Below are positions 28,101 to 43,100 of a DNA stretch of 64,000 bases, one piece after another (the first letter of the stretch is position 1; each line of letters begins with the position of its first letter). The notes beneath the pieces are model-generated. The model had not been told where the DNA came from. It made no database searches and saw only the letters and a program-made list of their open reading frames with translations. The stretch comes from Mytilus californianus (taxonomy: Eukaryota; Mollusca; Bivalvia; Mytilida; Mytilidae). Both the position numbers and the translations under genes were made by a program. Location: contig NW_026262668.1 in NCBI RefSeq assembly GCF_021869535.1, forward strand, positions 67,105,558-67,169,557, written 5' to 3'.

Positions 28101-31100
28101 ATCAAGAAGATAGATATTTTTTGAAGAAAACTAAAAGTTTTAAAAACTTCAGTGCAGAAATTGAAGAAATAGATCGCAAATACATTGTATTTACGCATCG
28201 TGTGTGTGATCACTTGACCATTTATATAACAAATTTTTTCATTGGTCGAGAAGAAGAATCTATTTAAACACGACCAATGAACGTGTTGAATACACATGAT
28301 AAATTTGAATACACATTGCTAAAGATATTTACGATGAAAACTATGAATGAAAGTATTAGTAGTTGAAAAAATTAAAATAAAGTTTGATTAAAAATAAGGA
28401 TGAGTGATTTATTTTAATAGAAAGTGAAAAAATTGTTGCTTGCAAGGTAAATTCGTCTGAAACTGTCATATTTTTAGAAATAAAATGATCATTGAACATC
28501 GATCGTGAATCCGTGCGTCAGGAAATATGTGACAATCAACACGGGTACAGAATCGCCACAGCTTCTGTAAAATGTCACTGGTAAATAATTTCAATGATTT
28601 TAACTTAACGAATTTGTAAAGTTTCGTTTATATCTATCTGCCAAAGATAGGATTAAACAATATTAGGCACGGAAGCGTAATGTGAAACTACGGAAACTGG
28701 TCAGCTGTTCATTTATAAAAAAAATTTGTTTTAAAAAGTTGTATACCAAATATCTTAACCATATTCGATTTTATTAATTCTGAATGAACATGTTCTCTGC
28801 AAATAACAAAGGGGTGAATTATAAGCAAAAGGTAGATGATGGAAGTAGAAGTTTTTTTCAGACCAATGACTTCTAATGAAAAGGGGAATACACCTCCATC
28901 TACACTGTCAGTATAAGCAGATTTCATTGCTTCTCCTAATCCCAACCACGCTCAAGTTTTAGCAATTGATAAAAGCAAGCACCATGTTTCTGGTTTCAAT
29001 GACAAGTGGCTGACTGAGTTTTCATGCCTTAGAAATGTTAAAGGGGGTATAAGCAGAACAAAAATTATTGTGAGTGGGGGTTTAATTTTTAACCCTGAAG
29101 AGGATAAAGACAAAGTTGAGGAACAGACTGTCCAACAAAATAACACTATCTTGAAACAATATCCCTAGAAGGAGCAGAGAGTAGAGATGAATATTTATAT
29201 TTTGACTTCTTTAATTGACTGAATATAAATAACTTTTGTGTTTAAAATCAATTTATTTCATATATATGTTCTTGTAATTCATTAATACTCTGCATTATTA
29301 AACACATAACACAAAGCATTATAATTCATATTGCATGTCTTGATTTATGACTTATTGCTTCAGATCACAAACGTTCACTCTAAAAAAAGAGTTACGCGCC
29401 CTTGAATTTTGCGCCTTAAAAAAATCCTGGGGAGAACACTGATTATCCACAAGTCTTCCTTAATCAGATGTTAGATTTCAATGTCCGAAACTTCCACAGA
29501 ATCTTTGATATCTCATGACATTGTTTACTTGACTTATTTGTTATTCAAATAATTTTTGAGTTTTCCTTTAACAAATCTTGGGCTTTACTAGACCTACAGT
29601 AGGGGTTAAACATCTTGTTTTCTTGGACATCTCCTTATAATTATATTTTATTTCCAAAGAATTTTTTGAGACCTCTGATGAATCATGATAAGGATACTTT
29701 GATGAATCAGGATAAAATTTTAACCAATTTGACACTAATGGTAGCCAAAAAATTACCGTTTAATGCCTGACGGTAAAGTGCATTCCTACCCTCTATGTTT
29801 GGAATGCCAAATAATTTAACAGTTTGAGAGAATCATAACCTAAAAAAATATAACATAACACTTGCAATAAATTTACAGATACAAAAAATAAGGTTTTGTT
29901 TATGTTTCCTAGTATGAATTTATTTTTTTAATGTTGAATAGGATAAAATAAGACTACAAAAAACAGCAAAATATTTTAAACTCTGCATAAGAGTTGTATA
30001 ATACGTAATTTTGATATGAAATTTATGACATGAATTGTTCTTGCAAGAAATTGCAAATTCTACAAAATGAAGAGTCAAAGACAGATGTAAAATTTCCAAC
30101 ATTTCTATGAAGTATTTGAATTCCTTATTTTTCACATTCAATCTTTATTTTACAGTAAAGAGATTTCCAAATGAACGTCAGTTGATACAGTGGGAAAATG
30201 TGATTGCAGATGCATATCTGCACAAACTAGAAATGATGGATTTAGAAAGACTCGAAATAAAAATGCAGTTAACACATGAAAGGTATCAACTATTGTTTAG
30301 TGAATCTTACCTGGTGGGTGTCATAGGCAAAGTCTCTAGCATATACACTTACAATTGTATCCAGTCCATTTAAAATTAAATTTCGATGACAATATGTAAA
30401 CACTTTAAAGAATGATATTGAGATTTATGGTGCAGATTTAACATATAAACCCCTAATAAATGATATTCAGATATATATATTCTGTAAAAGTTTAATAATT
30501 ATATATTTATGATAAAAATTATATTTATTATATCTCATATATATATATATATATATATATTAACTCAATGTTACATATTTAATACAATTACAATTATGAG
30601 TTAAAGAACTTTGGATTTTAACAGAATGCATACATATACACATACATGCAATAAGGTATTACTTTATTTAAAGACTTAAGTTCTTTAGAATAATAACAGT
30701 CTGACAGTTGCTTGTGTCAGCATGCAAGACTTTTCTGTGTCTCCACACTTGTTTTAACTATTTTTTAATAATTTTGTATCCCAGATTAGACCAGCTACTT
30801 GTAAGGATGGATGAGGTTCATGAAACCAGTCAACCATCTCATGTACCAGTAGCTAGAAATTATGATATTCAGCCTATTGTTAAAATGCCTGAACAACTTG
30901 ATAAAAGACTCAGAAGTTTAGAAGAACAGGTATAAAATATTTCAGTAATTTTAATACTGCAAATATGGGAGGAATTGACAATAATGCTGTTTGATCTTTT
31001 AAGTTTTCATTTGGTTTGAAGCAATGTTTAGGTTCATTCATCAGTGTTACTCTCTTTTTTTGGTTTTGAAATAGTTCTTTGAAATGTAACTAGTTCTCTG

Positions 31101-34100
31101 AAAAAATGATTGGTGGATAAGAAAGTCATTGCTTTGTCTGTTTGCCTTCTCATCCATATGTTGAATTGTTCCAAACTTCACTTTTGTTTTCCAGATTACA
31201 CATTTGATTTATTTTTCCTCATATAATAGGTCTCTGATAATTATCCTTGATATTTTTGGACATTACTTGTATAAATTATCATCAATTATAGTTGGAATTA
31301 AGATTTCACCATGATTGCTTCAACTAATTCATGTGCTTTTAATAAATGAAAATTTACACACAAAAATTGATTTTCCAATATTAAAATACCAGTTTATCTT
31401 CAAGAGCGAAAGAATAACATGCAGAATATTTTGTTTAACTGCATAGAATTTAAGACATGTTACATCCACAAGTTTTGCTCCTTTAAAAAAGATTATTGTA
31501 GAATTTCTGCTAAATGGTCAATTTTGTTGAATATGTAATCCATATGAATTTGGGGAAACATCTGTTTGCTCTTTTTAGCTCACCTGGCCCGTAGGGCCAA
31601 GTGAGCTTTTCTCATCACTTGGCGTCCGTCATCCGTCATCTTCGTCGTCTGTCGTCGTTAGCTTTTTACAAAAATCTTCTTCGCTGAAACCACTGGGCCA
31701 AATTTAACCAAACTTGGCCACAATCATCATTAGGGTATCTAGTTTAAAAAATGTGTCCGATGACCCCGCCAACCAACCAAGATGGCTGCCATGGCTAAAA
31801 ATAGAACATGGGGGTAAAATGTAGATTTTGGTTTATATCTCTGAAACCAAAGCATTTAGAGTAAATCTGACATAGGGTAAAACTGATTATCAGGTCAAGA
31901 TCTATCTGCCCATAAATTTTCAGACAAATCTGACAACCTGTTGTTGGGTTGCTGCCCCTGAATTGGTAATTTTAAGGAAATTTTGCAGTTTTTGGTTATT
32001 ATCTTGAATATTATTATAGATAGAGATAAACTGTAAACAGCAATAATGTTCAGCAAAGTAAGATCTACAAATAAGTTGTCATGACCAAAATTGTCAGTCG
32101 ACCCCTTTAGGAGTTATTGCCCTTAATAGTCAATTTTTAACAATTTTTTGTAAATTTTTGTAATCTTTTACAAAAATCTTCTTCTCTGAAACTACTGAGA
32201 CAAATTTAACCATACTTGGCCATAATCATTATTAGGGTATCTAGTTTAAAAAATTTGTCCGATGACCCCGCCTTCCAACCATCATGGCCGACTTGGTTAA
32301 AAATAGAACATAGTGGTAAAATGCAGTTTTTGGTTTATATCTCTGAAACTAAAGCATTTAGAGCAAATCTGACAGGTGGCAAAAATGTTCATCAGATTTA
32401 GATTTATCTGCCCTGAAATTTTCAGACAAATCCGACAACCCGTTGTTGGGTTGCTGCCCCTGATTTAGTAATTTTACAAAAATTTTGCAGTTTTTTGTTA
32501 TTATCTTAGATATCATTATAATATCTAATATCTAATACTATTAATTATGATTTTAACCTTATTTTACATGATTTCCAAAGCATCAGTAAATACAGGTGAG
32601 CGACACAGGCTCTTGAGAGCCTCTAGTTTAATGGTCATCAAGGCAAGCAAATATACAAATACAAATATTGCAAATGACCAAAACTTTAATTATAATAATT
32701 AAAGCTTGAAGGTATAAATAAAGACAACAAGTTTTATTTCTACATTATTTAACAGGTTCAGACTACAACAGAATCACTTCAATGGATTGTAAATGCGATG
32801 AAGAAAAGTAAACTATCACTGGATGATCCTGCTCCTGAGGCCTATGATCCTGTCAAGAAGGAAAAGGAAAGTAGGTTTTATTGCTGGTTGCAGTTTTCAT
32901 GAAGCCATGCATTGTTAATGCAGCGAATAATTGCCTAAATATAAATCACAAGAGAATTACATTTAGAAAAATACCACCACATTATTGCATCCAATTTCCA
33001 TTTTCCTTTTAGACTTTGCTATACTTCAATAAATGAATTTCTAATTTTGCCTATTGACATGATGTGATAGACACTTTTAAACCATGTATTAGAACCACTC
33101 ACTTATTTTTCATTATAAGGACCTTCCTAGACCATTTCCTCCCATTACAATCATTTCTAAAGGTTTATTGCGAACCAAATGATACTTTTCCACAGATTCA
33201 CTTGAAGGTTACCTGTTGATTTAAACTTTTGCAAGTTCTTTTGTCCCATTAAATAAATACAATAGCTATTGTTATCTGTGTAGTTTATTCACTGGGACCT
33301 TTAAATTTCTTCTAAGAGAAATCTAACACTCATTTATTAATTTACCTGAGTAAAAAAATTATCTTATGAATAGACAAAATTACATGTTTTATATTCAAAA
33401 GCTGCATGTGATGTCGTATTTATTCAATATTAATAATATATTTTCAATCTGTTGAATGTAAACAGTGATTCAGTTGATTTCTGACAAAACTTTCAACATT
33501 GTTCCTATTTAGATTTGGTTTTTTTTTGTGTTTGACAAATAAAAACTGGAAAATTATGATGCTCAAATTAAGGCCTTCTTAAAAGTTTACTATTACTAAA
33601 TAACAACAAAAAATAAAAATTTCAATAGGAACAATGCTAAAAATTTTGTCAGAAATAAACTTTTTATGATTAAATCAGTGTTTATATTGAACAGATTGAA
33701 AATATATTATTAATATTGAATAAACACAACATCACTTGCAGTTTTTGAGTATAAAACATGTAATTTTGTCTATTTATAAGATAATTTTTTTACTCAGGTA
33801 AATTAATCAATGAGTGATAGATTTCTCCTAGAAGAAATTTAAAGGTCCCAGTGAATAAACTACACAGATAACAATAGCTATTGTATTTATTCAATGGGAC
33901 AAAAGAACTTGCAAAAGTTTAAATCGACAGGTGACCTTCAAGTGAATCTGTGGAAAAGTATCATTTGGTTTGCAATAGAAGTTTTGTGAGTTATTGTGGA
34001 TTATTCAACTTAACAATGAATTAAGGGCATACAATACAGTTTTGATCTTGCAGTGATTTTTTAAGCAAATTTGCATACCAGCAATTTTTCACCTAGTCAA

Positions 34101-37100
34101 TTGAAATATATAATATAAATATACCTTCATGTGATACTTTTAGAGATAAATGAGGTCCAAATTTTAGACATTTACTCAAAATTTCGGTTTTTCAGATATT
34201 TCTATCCATTGGATACCATACCTAACTTTTTTTAAAAGACAAACACAAAAGGATTTTTATAAAAACATTGGGAATATCTTATAGACATAAGTATGCTCTA
34301 AATTTGAGCAACAATTCTTTGAAAATAATTCTTTTTTATTTACTTTTCATACTTTAAGATAAAAAGTAGTATTTTTTGTGGTATATATATCTAATTTAAA
34401 AAATTTCCATAGGTGATTTGTTAAAAAAAAATTGATACAAACAATTTTCATACATATCAAGTCAAATATCATTTTAAAAAATAGTGGTCAATGCATACGT
34501 TTTCAAGCTTATGATTAAAAATGAGTCGAAAAATGCATCTTTTCCAAAACTCATGTATGTTCATTTTACTGTAATAAAGTAGGAAAGAAAAAGATTTGTA
34601 AACCTCACTTTTTTCATCGAATTTCTAATACTGATACAGATATTATCACAAGGTATAGGTGTATATTTGTGTTACCTACAGGTCATTATACTTATGATCA
34701 TCAGTTCAAAATTACTCCTGAATATGAAATTTATGAAATCATAATTTTTTATGCCCCTGCCATAGGCGACGGGGGCATTAAGTGTTACACTTGACCGTCC
34801 ATCTTTTCGTCTTTCCGCCCGTTGCAAAACTTGAGCAGGGGCATTTGTGTCCTCAGACACATTCTTCTTTTATTTTGGTAACCCTATAATCACTGGCTTG
34901 ATAGTGATTTTTTCAGGCCTTGAGAGTTCAAACATCGTGGTACAGCAAGGTGGCAATTTTCTTCAGATCCTATCCATGCCAGGGCTTCCAAAAGTATTTT
35001 CAGCCAGCTGGACATTTTATATATTATCCCGATTTTAATCCCTAAAGACTAAATAACCAAAGGCAATTATGGTAATCAGTTGCCGAGTTGGCCATTCGAA
35101 TGATTGACTTTAAAAAAAAACGATATTAAACTTCCTTTGATTCAAATTCGAATTTCTGACGTAAACTGTTTAATTGGCAGTGCATCTTTCGAAGTGTGCA
35201 ACATCAGCGTACTTATATCTGCCTTAGACTCTTTATTTGTGCAAAATAATGTTGTCAAAAACTTTACTTTTGTTTTTAAATCTAAAACCTGATGTTATCC
35301 TGACAATGGTAAAACATGGACCAGAGACAGATACGTAAATTCTGTGTACTTTTGCAAAGCATGAATGAGTGTAAGTAGCTCTTTCTACGTTATTTCTTCA
35401 AGAAAATATTCGAAATAAACGTGAGATAAAGGTATCAATGATAATTTAAGCATTTTTTGAAGAAATTAGGATGCATAATTAAATTTCACACCTGCGCACA
35501 TGCGCACACATGTACTAGTTCAAACAGAGACATGTCTCTTTCATTTTCACCTTTTTAATTTTTTCATCAAATCATATTTGTAAACGTATTTCTGATAATT
35601 TAAATCTTTTTGACTAAATTAATTAGATGCAAACCGCCGAAAATAACTTTGAATAGACCGATCAATGTCCGGTTCAAAATAGTTTACCTGTCACCTGAAC
35701 AGGTAAATTTCAGCTGTTTGACAACTAATTAGCCTTGATTAAAATGAGAAGGTATTAAAAGTAGGGGTTGTTTTGATAGTACTTAATGATCATGTCACTT
35801 TTATGACCGGAAATGTGTGGCTGTTAAAGGCAAAAGGTTGGGTCAAAAAGATCGCGAACTATGTTAAAATGACCGTCTCTTAAGAAAGCCTTGAAAACTA
35901 AAAAGTAGATGACCGTTTCATGCTTTTCCCAGCCGGACTTTTACCGGACATTATACAAATGTCCGGAATATATGACCGTTTTGGAAGCCTTGATCCATGC
36001 CCATGTCAAGCAATTTATTAATAATAAAATACACAGATATTCAAGTAACATAATGATGTGTATGTGTTTGAACTTTGATCATACTTGTCAAGAAAATAAT
36101 TTTATTAAAACCTATCTGATCTAAAATAGGCTCAAGGTCAAAGAAAGATCTCCAATTCAAAATAAAGCCTGAATGTGTCCCATTGCATAAGACAATGGAA
36201 CACTTTCTACCTCTATGCTTTTAGTTGTATCAAAATACCTTTTTTGTTTTATTTATGTCAACAATGGTGTTACATTTGTACAATATTTGAATAATATCTA
36301 TTCTTCAGAGTTGAAGATGGAAAAGCTGCAGAAAGAACAAGATTCAATGTATGTACAGAGTATGATTAGCCAGCAGACAGAGACTCAGACTAAGTCTCGT
36401 ATTGTTAATTATGGTGGTACTTCAATAAAGAAATTCCCTGTACCAGAAGATATGGCTTCCTGGGAAGTAAGTTTATAGTGTACACATGATAAATTGAAAG
36501 TAGAAAATCACTTTACAAATAAAACCATACTATACAATAAAAACTACTTTCATAAGAGGAAAAAATGAGTTCAAAAGTATACATACATAGCTCAGGAAGA
36601 AGCAGTGTGATTTTTTTCTGGTTTTATTGTGTTGTTTGGTTGATGTCAAATTTGTGTGTATTCCGTAACCACTTTTCTTAACAGCCCATGATAGATTTGG
36701 ATTTGACTGTGAGAAAGAATATGCTTTAATCAAATTTAATGTAACATGAATGAAAGAAAAGGTCCATTGTGAGCTATTGCTATCAGTTGGTGTTTAGTGT
36801 TAGTTTTCAGTCGTTCTTTAATTTTTCCCAAATTTTCTGCTTTGAAACTACATGGCCAAAATTGGCTACAATTATCCTTTGGGTATCTTAGTTTAAAAAA
36901 TGGGTCCCATTTAAGCTATTGCCAACTTTTACTTAGTTTGGTATTGGCAAGTGGTCATTGCCGATCATGGGTGTTCTGGTTTTTTTCTAAACAAATATTC
37001 TGATTTCCAACTATTTTTTGTGAAATCTTTCAATTATTGGTAATAAAAATCTGTAGACAATTTTCTTGCCAATACAAATGCATACAGGAACAATTTTCCA

Positions 37101-40100
37101 TTGATTTTTTCAAGGCAAATTAGATATAACATTTTTTGAAGTAGTAAATAGTTGATTGCCAAAGAAAAATATGGGAGTCCATGTGCTCATTTTTAGCTTA
37201 GAAATAGAAAACCTAGTGTTTAAAATGGAGATCACATTTCCCTTTTTTGGCGCTTTATGTCCCAGTGTATTCTAAATGCAAGTTCACTGTCATGCAGCTA
37301 TTCCAGCTATATCAAAACACTATTATTAATTACTGCCATGTGCGAATTTATTGGTGATAGAAAAGTAAACAGTTTTCATTTGTCTCAAATTTTCTACCTC
37401 CACAGTAGATTTTGAATGCTTGTAACAGATTTGAAGACAAAAGTAATTTCCACAAAATTTTATGCAAATCATTAACAACTTTGGGAATTTAGATGCCTAA
37501 TTATCTACCCTTGCTACTGTATTGTATGTTGTTACATGAAGGTTTCAATGATAGTTAATAGTACTATAATTTTATGAAGGTTGTTATTGAAAAATACATT
37601 AATATTTATTTTCTAAAACCATGTGGCTAATTTGAATTTAAGCTCTGAATTATTGCCTTTAGTTGTCATGAATACCATGAACATTTACAATGTATAAGAA
37701 TATTGGCTTGAAAGCCATTTTTTATTTTATTTCGCAATGTATTACATGTTAGCTATTATTTTCTTTTTGACAGATTGAGGGGTCTTAACAAACACCACCA
37801 ATCACATCTTATTTTAAGTGCCTTTGGGTGAGCATCACCTCCCATACAATTATTTGTCGAAACTGTCAGAATAAAGGCAAATGTTGAAATGATAATTACA
37901 TAATTGATCAATTATGAAATAAATTGTACTACTAATGAATGATTTTATGTTGAAGATAGTGTTCCAATAACACACTACAAACTAATTAAGCAAGCACACC
38001 ATAAGTGTAAGAATTGTTTTGTAGATCACATGGTCAGAGTACAAGCCTGTGTATTATGAGGCTCCTGAGGTTAAAGCTAATCCTTCCTGGGCAGATCATG
38101 TTAATCTGTTAGAACTGTAAGTAATGATATTCTATATTATACAAATAATAGCTGTTAATTTCAATTTTAGTGAACATATTTTGGAACCACTAGGCATTCC
38201 TAAATCATATAGTAGAATCATTCCTTATAAGGTCATAGACAAAGCACATTTTACAGTTCCCCTTTTTGCAAATAAGTATAACTTCACTGTTCCGTAAACA
38301 GCAAAAGATTGAAAATGTTTTCTACAGAAACATTAGAAATCAATGGAAAATATGTATTTTTTATGTTAGGCATTAAATTCATGTTTCATTTGAACCACTA
38401 GACACATTAGATATTTTCTCAATATAGATGTTATTTTCTAATCAAACGGAAACATTAAGATTAAAAATCTATTAATTTATAAATTAATTGTAGTTCACCA
38501 AAGAAGAGGTTGAAGAAAATTAAGTTTAATGAATATGATGAGTCTTGTAAATACAACAGAACCAGTTATCTTGGTGAATATCAAATAATAGATGGTGTAC
38601 CCAGAAACCCAATGGGTAGAACAGGAATGATAGGAAGGGGTCTGCTTGGTAGATGGGGACCAAACCATGCTGGTGATCCTATAGTTACAAGGTAATTATG
38701 ATAAAAAAGAGGATTATTTTTTGCGTATGGTTATGTACCTTTGTACTTTAAAATAAAATAGATTTAAAAAGTTTCTGCTGTATTTCATCTAATGAAAAAA
38801 TATAGCAGTTCTTCCTCACTTGAAAAATGTTATAAATCTTGTATATTTCAGAGGTTTTTTCCTATTCTGCTGCCTGTCTTTCCATTAATTACTATTAGCA
38901 TTTCATGTTGTGTCTCTTCTAAGCAATTGAAATGATTGAAAACCAAACATAGCATAGATGTTTTTTACACTGTTGATTTTTCTTCTCTGCATATGACAAA
39001 TGTTGTTAGGACTAATTGTTGTTGAAAATGGTTCATTTTTTTAATTTAACTTAGGGGCTGTAGAATCTGCAGTGTGGATAGAAAATATTGTTTTAAAAAA
39101 AAGATCTCTTTGGATGATTGATTGGGTCATATGCAATTTGTTACTTAACCTGCATTAATATTATTAGTTACACAGTGTGCTAGTGAATTAGGTCCGAGTA
39201 CACAGTTATTTCGTAGTGCATTTCTTTTAGACAATAAATGAAAATTAAAAAAATCCCACCTGCGCTTTCTCAATAATATTTTTACAGTGTGTTGTACTAC
39301 TTTTGGGACAAATTATATCAAAATTATAGAAAACTTCATCGGCTCTAACTCAAAATATGGACAATTTTATGTTAAGGGGGTCTTCAAATCTTTTGACAGC
39401 TTCCGAAGTGCTAATTTTTGACATTTTTCAGCTGGACCAAATCACTACTTTACTTTAAAATTCATGACCCAAATTGTTTTACAGTGTCATTTCACCCCCC
39501 TACTTGCTATTTGAGTCATAAAACATGGAGAAATAAATTTGGAAGGGGTATAAAAAAAATTAGCAAGTAACACACTGTCCACACTAGGGACTATATTCGT
39601 GGACAACGAAAATCAAAGGACGATAACTGTGTACTCGGACCTAATAGGGTAGAAAAAGTTGACCAATCTTAATGAAACTTGGTATGACCAAAGCTTAATA
39701 AATTATAACACTGCTTACAAAGTGTCATGGCAATAGGATATATATTATAGACAATATGACTAATTCTATATTCCACTTTGTGTGTTAAACTTAGACGTTA
39801 AAATTGAAAAATTTCAACTATCAACATTTAGGGCTTAAAAAATTAAAATATTGCAAAAAAAAACTTTTGAAATGCCTTAATATATAATATATTATGTATT
39901 AAAAGCAATAGAGTACTCATTTGATTTATCAGACTTAACATAATTATTAAAAAGTCAAATTTATATGAGCCTGTGCCTAAAAATGGAGGTTTTCCAATGA
40001 AGGGGGGCCTTACATGAAGATGTAATATTTTCCAGCAATTTTAAATTTGTAAAGCTTTTTGGCTATAAATAATCCTTACATATGTATTTAATGTACTTTA

Positions 40101-43100
40101 AATGGAAAGAAAACTTACAAATAACATATCATATTAGTTTAAAAGGGTCTCAGGCCAAGTAAGACTGAAAATAATTTAGGGTCAATTTAGGCCGTAGCAC
40201 ATATATACATTTAAAAATGCATATTGAAGCTATAGGAAGTAAAAATTTGTGTCTTTTCTATCATTTCTATACTCAGGTGACATGATACAATAAATCTGAG
40301 CACAAAAAGACTCTTGCATTCAACTTTTTTTTCAGACAGTATGGTCTGATACAAAGATTTTTCACTTTTTAGTGAAAAACATGCTTGCAATTTTAGTCTC
40401 AACAGGCTTATATTTGAACCACTTGCTATCCTACAGAAGAAAAGAAAGATATTATGTGACATGAAACAGCTACAAAAGACATTGTTAAGTGCTTTTTATA
40501 CAAATTTAGTGAGGTCTTTATTATGGACTTCAACTTTTATGTTCCAAGCTCCTCACATTTAACTTGATCCAAACAGGGCGTTAGACGAGGGTCATATATA
40601 CAACACATTTTGCACATATTGTATGAGATAATCTTCTTTTCTGTAGATTCAGAGTTCACAAATGAGTAATACAACTGGATTGAAGCATAGAAACACAAAT
40701 ATTGACACATAAAAACCTGTCAGATAGAAAGTCAGAATGCCACTTATGCATCAAAATTGAAAAAGCTATGAAATGCTTATTTTGACCATAAAATGCCCAA
40801 ATCGGTCATTTTTGCAGAAATTCTATGAAATAAAAGTTTAAATACTTTAGTTTTATGCTATTTGACAAATTGACACCATCAAATCATTCGGGGAAGTTGC
40901 CAAAGTACAGATTCTATATTTCCTGATTTCACCTCTTAGGTCCGAGTACACAGTTATTTCGTAGTGCATTTCTTTTAGACAATAAATGAAAATTAAAAAA
41001 ATCCCACCTGCGCTTTCTCAATAATATTTTTACAGTGTGTTGTACTACTTTTGGGACAAATTATATCAAAATTATAGAAAACTTCATCGGCTCTAACTCA
41101 AAATATGGACAATTTTATGTTAAGGGGGTCTTCAAATCTTTTGACAGCTTCCGAAGTGCTAATTTTTGACATTTTTCAGCTGGACCAAATCACTACTTTA
41201 CTTTAAAATTCATGACCCAAATTGTTTTACAGTGTCATTTCACCCCCCTACTTGCTATTTGAGTCATAAAACATGGAGAAATAAATTTGGAAGGGGTATA
41301 AAAAAAATTAGCAAGTAACACACTGTCCACACTAGGGACTATATTCGTGGACAACGAAAATCAAAGGACGATAACTGTGTACTCGGACCATTATACGATA
41401 TATACGGGGTCATTAAGTTCAGTCAGGAATTTACTGACCCCATATATATCCTTTTAGGTCACCTAGCGCACTGTGGAAAGAATTTATCTTACCAACTATC
41501 TTAACATGTGGCATTTAGACTAGTGGCCTATCAAAGTGATCAAGTCTTCAATATAAAGAACCTACTTCCATTGGTCTGTACCCCAAAAAAATGCCAACAA
41601 TAACAACTTGATAGCTTTTAATATGTTTTCTTCATTTATTTCAATCGTTCATCATCAATTTCTTTGTCTGTTGTCGAGGTGAAATGTTTCAGATTTTTCC
41701 TCAACGCCATGTTATTTTTATAAAGGGACGTAACATCTCTACTAACCATGTATTAAAATAAACCATGCCTACTAACCCCATATTATATATACAGGGTCTC
41801 AACATCTAATCAATCATCGAGATGACCACTGAAGACTGCTGACAGTCATATAACCTGATATAAACATAAATATAAATATGAAGAGATAGCAAACACCTGT
41901 AATTGGATTATTCTAGGTCTCTACAATTTCATGTTATAGGTTAAAAAATAGGTGAATCATCGTTTTAGAATCATTGTGGATCGAATCAGTCAATGAAATG
42001 GTTCACCATTGTTTCACTTTCTTTGTTGGCATTCTTTTCCTTTTAATAGCTGAACATGCCTTGTACATGTGTAACTCATCTTCAGTTAAGGGGTTAAATT
42101 GAAGGTCATTAGAATACAGTTTGAATGAGATTGAATTATTGACTTGCAAGTCAATAATACATCAGCAAATTTAGGCCAAACTGACTGCTTATAACGAAAT
42201 ATTATTTCAAAATTTCGCTTTTATTTCAGAATTGAATGCTTCTTTTTGTAATTTTATTGGGGTGTAAAAGTGTTGACCGAAGCACATTTTGTATGAAGCG
42301 CGGAAGCGCTTCATTCTAGAAATGTGTTCACGATCAACACTTTTACAACCATATAAAATTACTAAAAGAAGCATTCAATTCTTATAATTACATTTTTATG
42401 CTAGGGTCATGAAAAATCGATTTCTATCATTTATTTCTTTAATTAACCTGTGCACTTTATTGTGATGGCACATGTCATCATGAATGTTACACTTCATTGG
42501 GATATGAAGGTTAATTTTAGTATGACGTGCAAGCGTTGTTATCCAATCAAAATAACGGATTCTTCTGAAACATACATGTAATGTAATTATTAATACATGG
42601 TGTACATGAAACAAATAGAATAGTAAGTTATTTGTTTGTCAAAATTGTAGCTAATGCCCCTTTAGAACTGTGACCAATAGTTATGTATAAGCACAAGATT
42701 GAAGACTCAGATAGCAATATTTTTGAAAAAAAAAATATGCACTTCAACTTAAGATTAAAAAAAAATGCATGCAAGTGGTCATTATTGAGACCTTGGTTTT
42801 CAAAAGTTCACTTGCAGACTTATTTGATTTGATTTATGGAAAATTGAAAGAAGTCACAATGAACATTTACATGTTATGCATTATTTCCCATACATTTAAT
42901 GTAATCTTGTTTTTTTAGAGATTTCTTTATTTGGTAAAATTTTATGCAAATTTAGCAACCTTCAGAGATTGAAACATATTAAGCTCATTTTATCTACTGA
43001 AAAAAATTCTCTTTTTTCTGAAGAATGGCAGTAATGCAACTATTTGCTATATAGTGCTATATCATGTTTTTTGTTTCACGAACCTTAATGGAAGAATATT

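Noticed and set aside
28073-28297. Overlapping frames on both strands (64 and 72 codons)
   Set aside because: Inside the 1.6-kb inverted-end element; no transposase motif can be seen in either.
39191-41389. LTR retrotransposon
   Set aside because: The direct repeats do not start TG or end CA, there is no primer-binding site or polypurine tract, and the interior encodes nothing recognisable.
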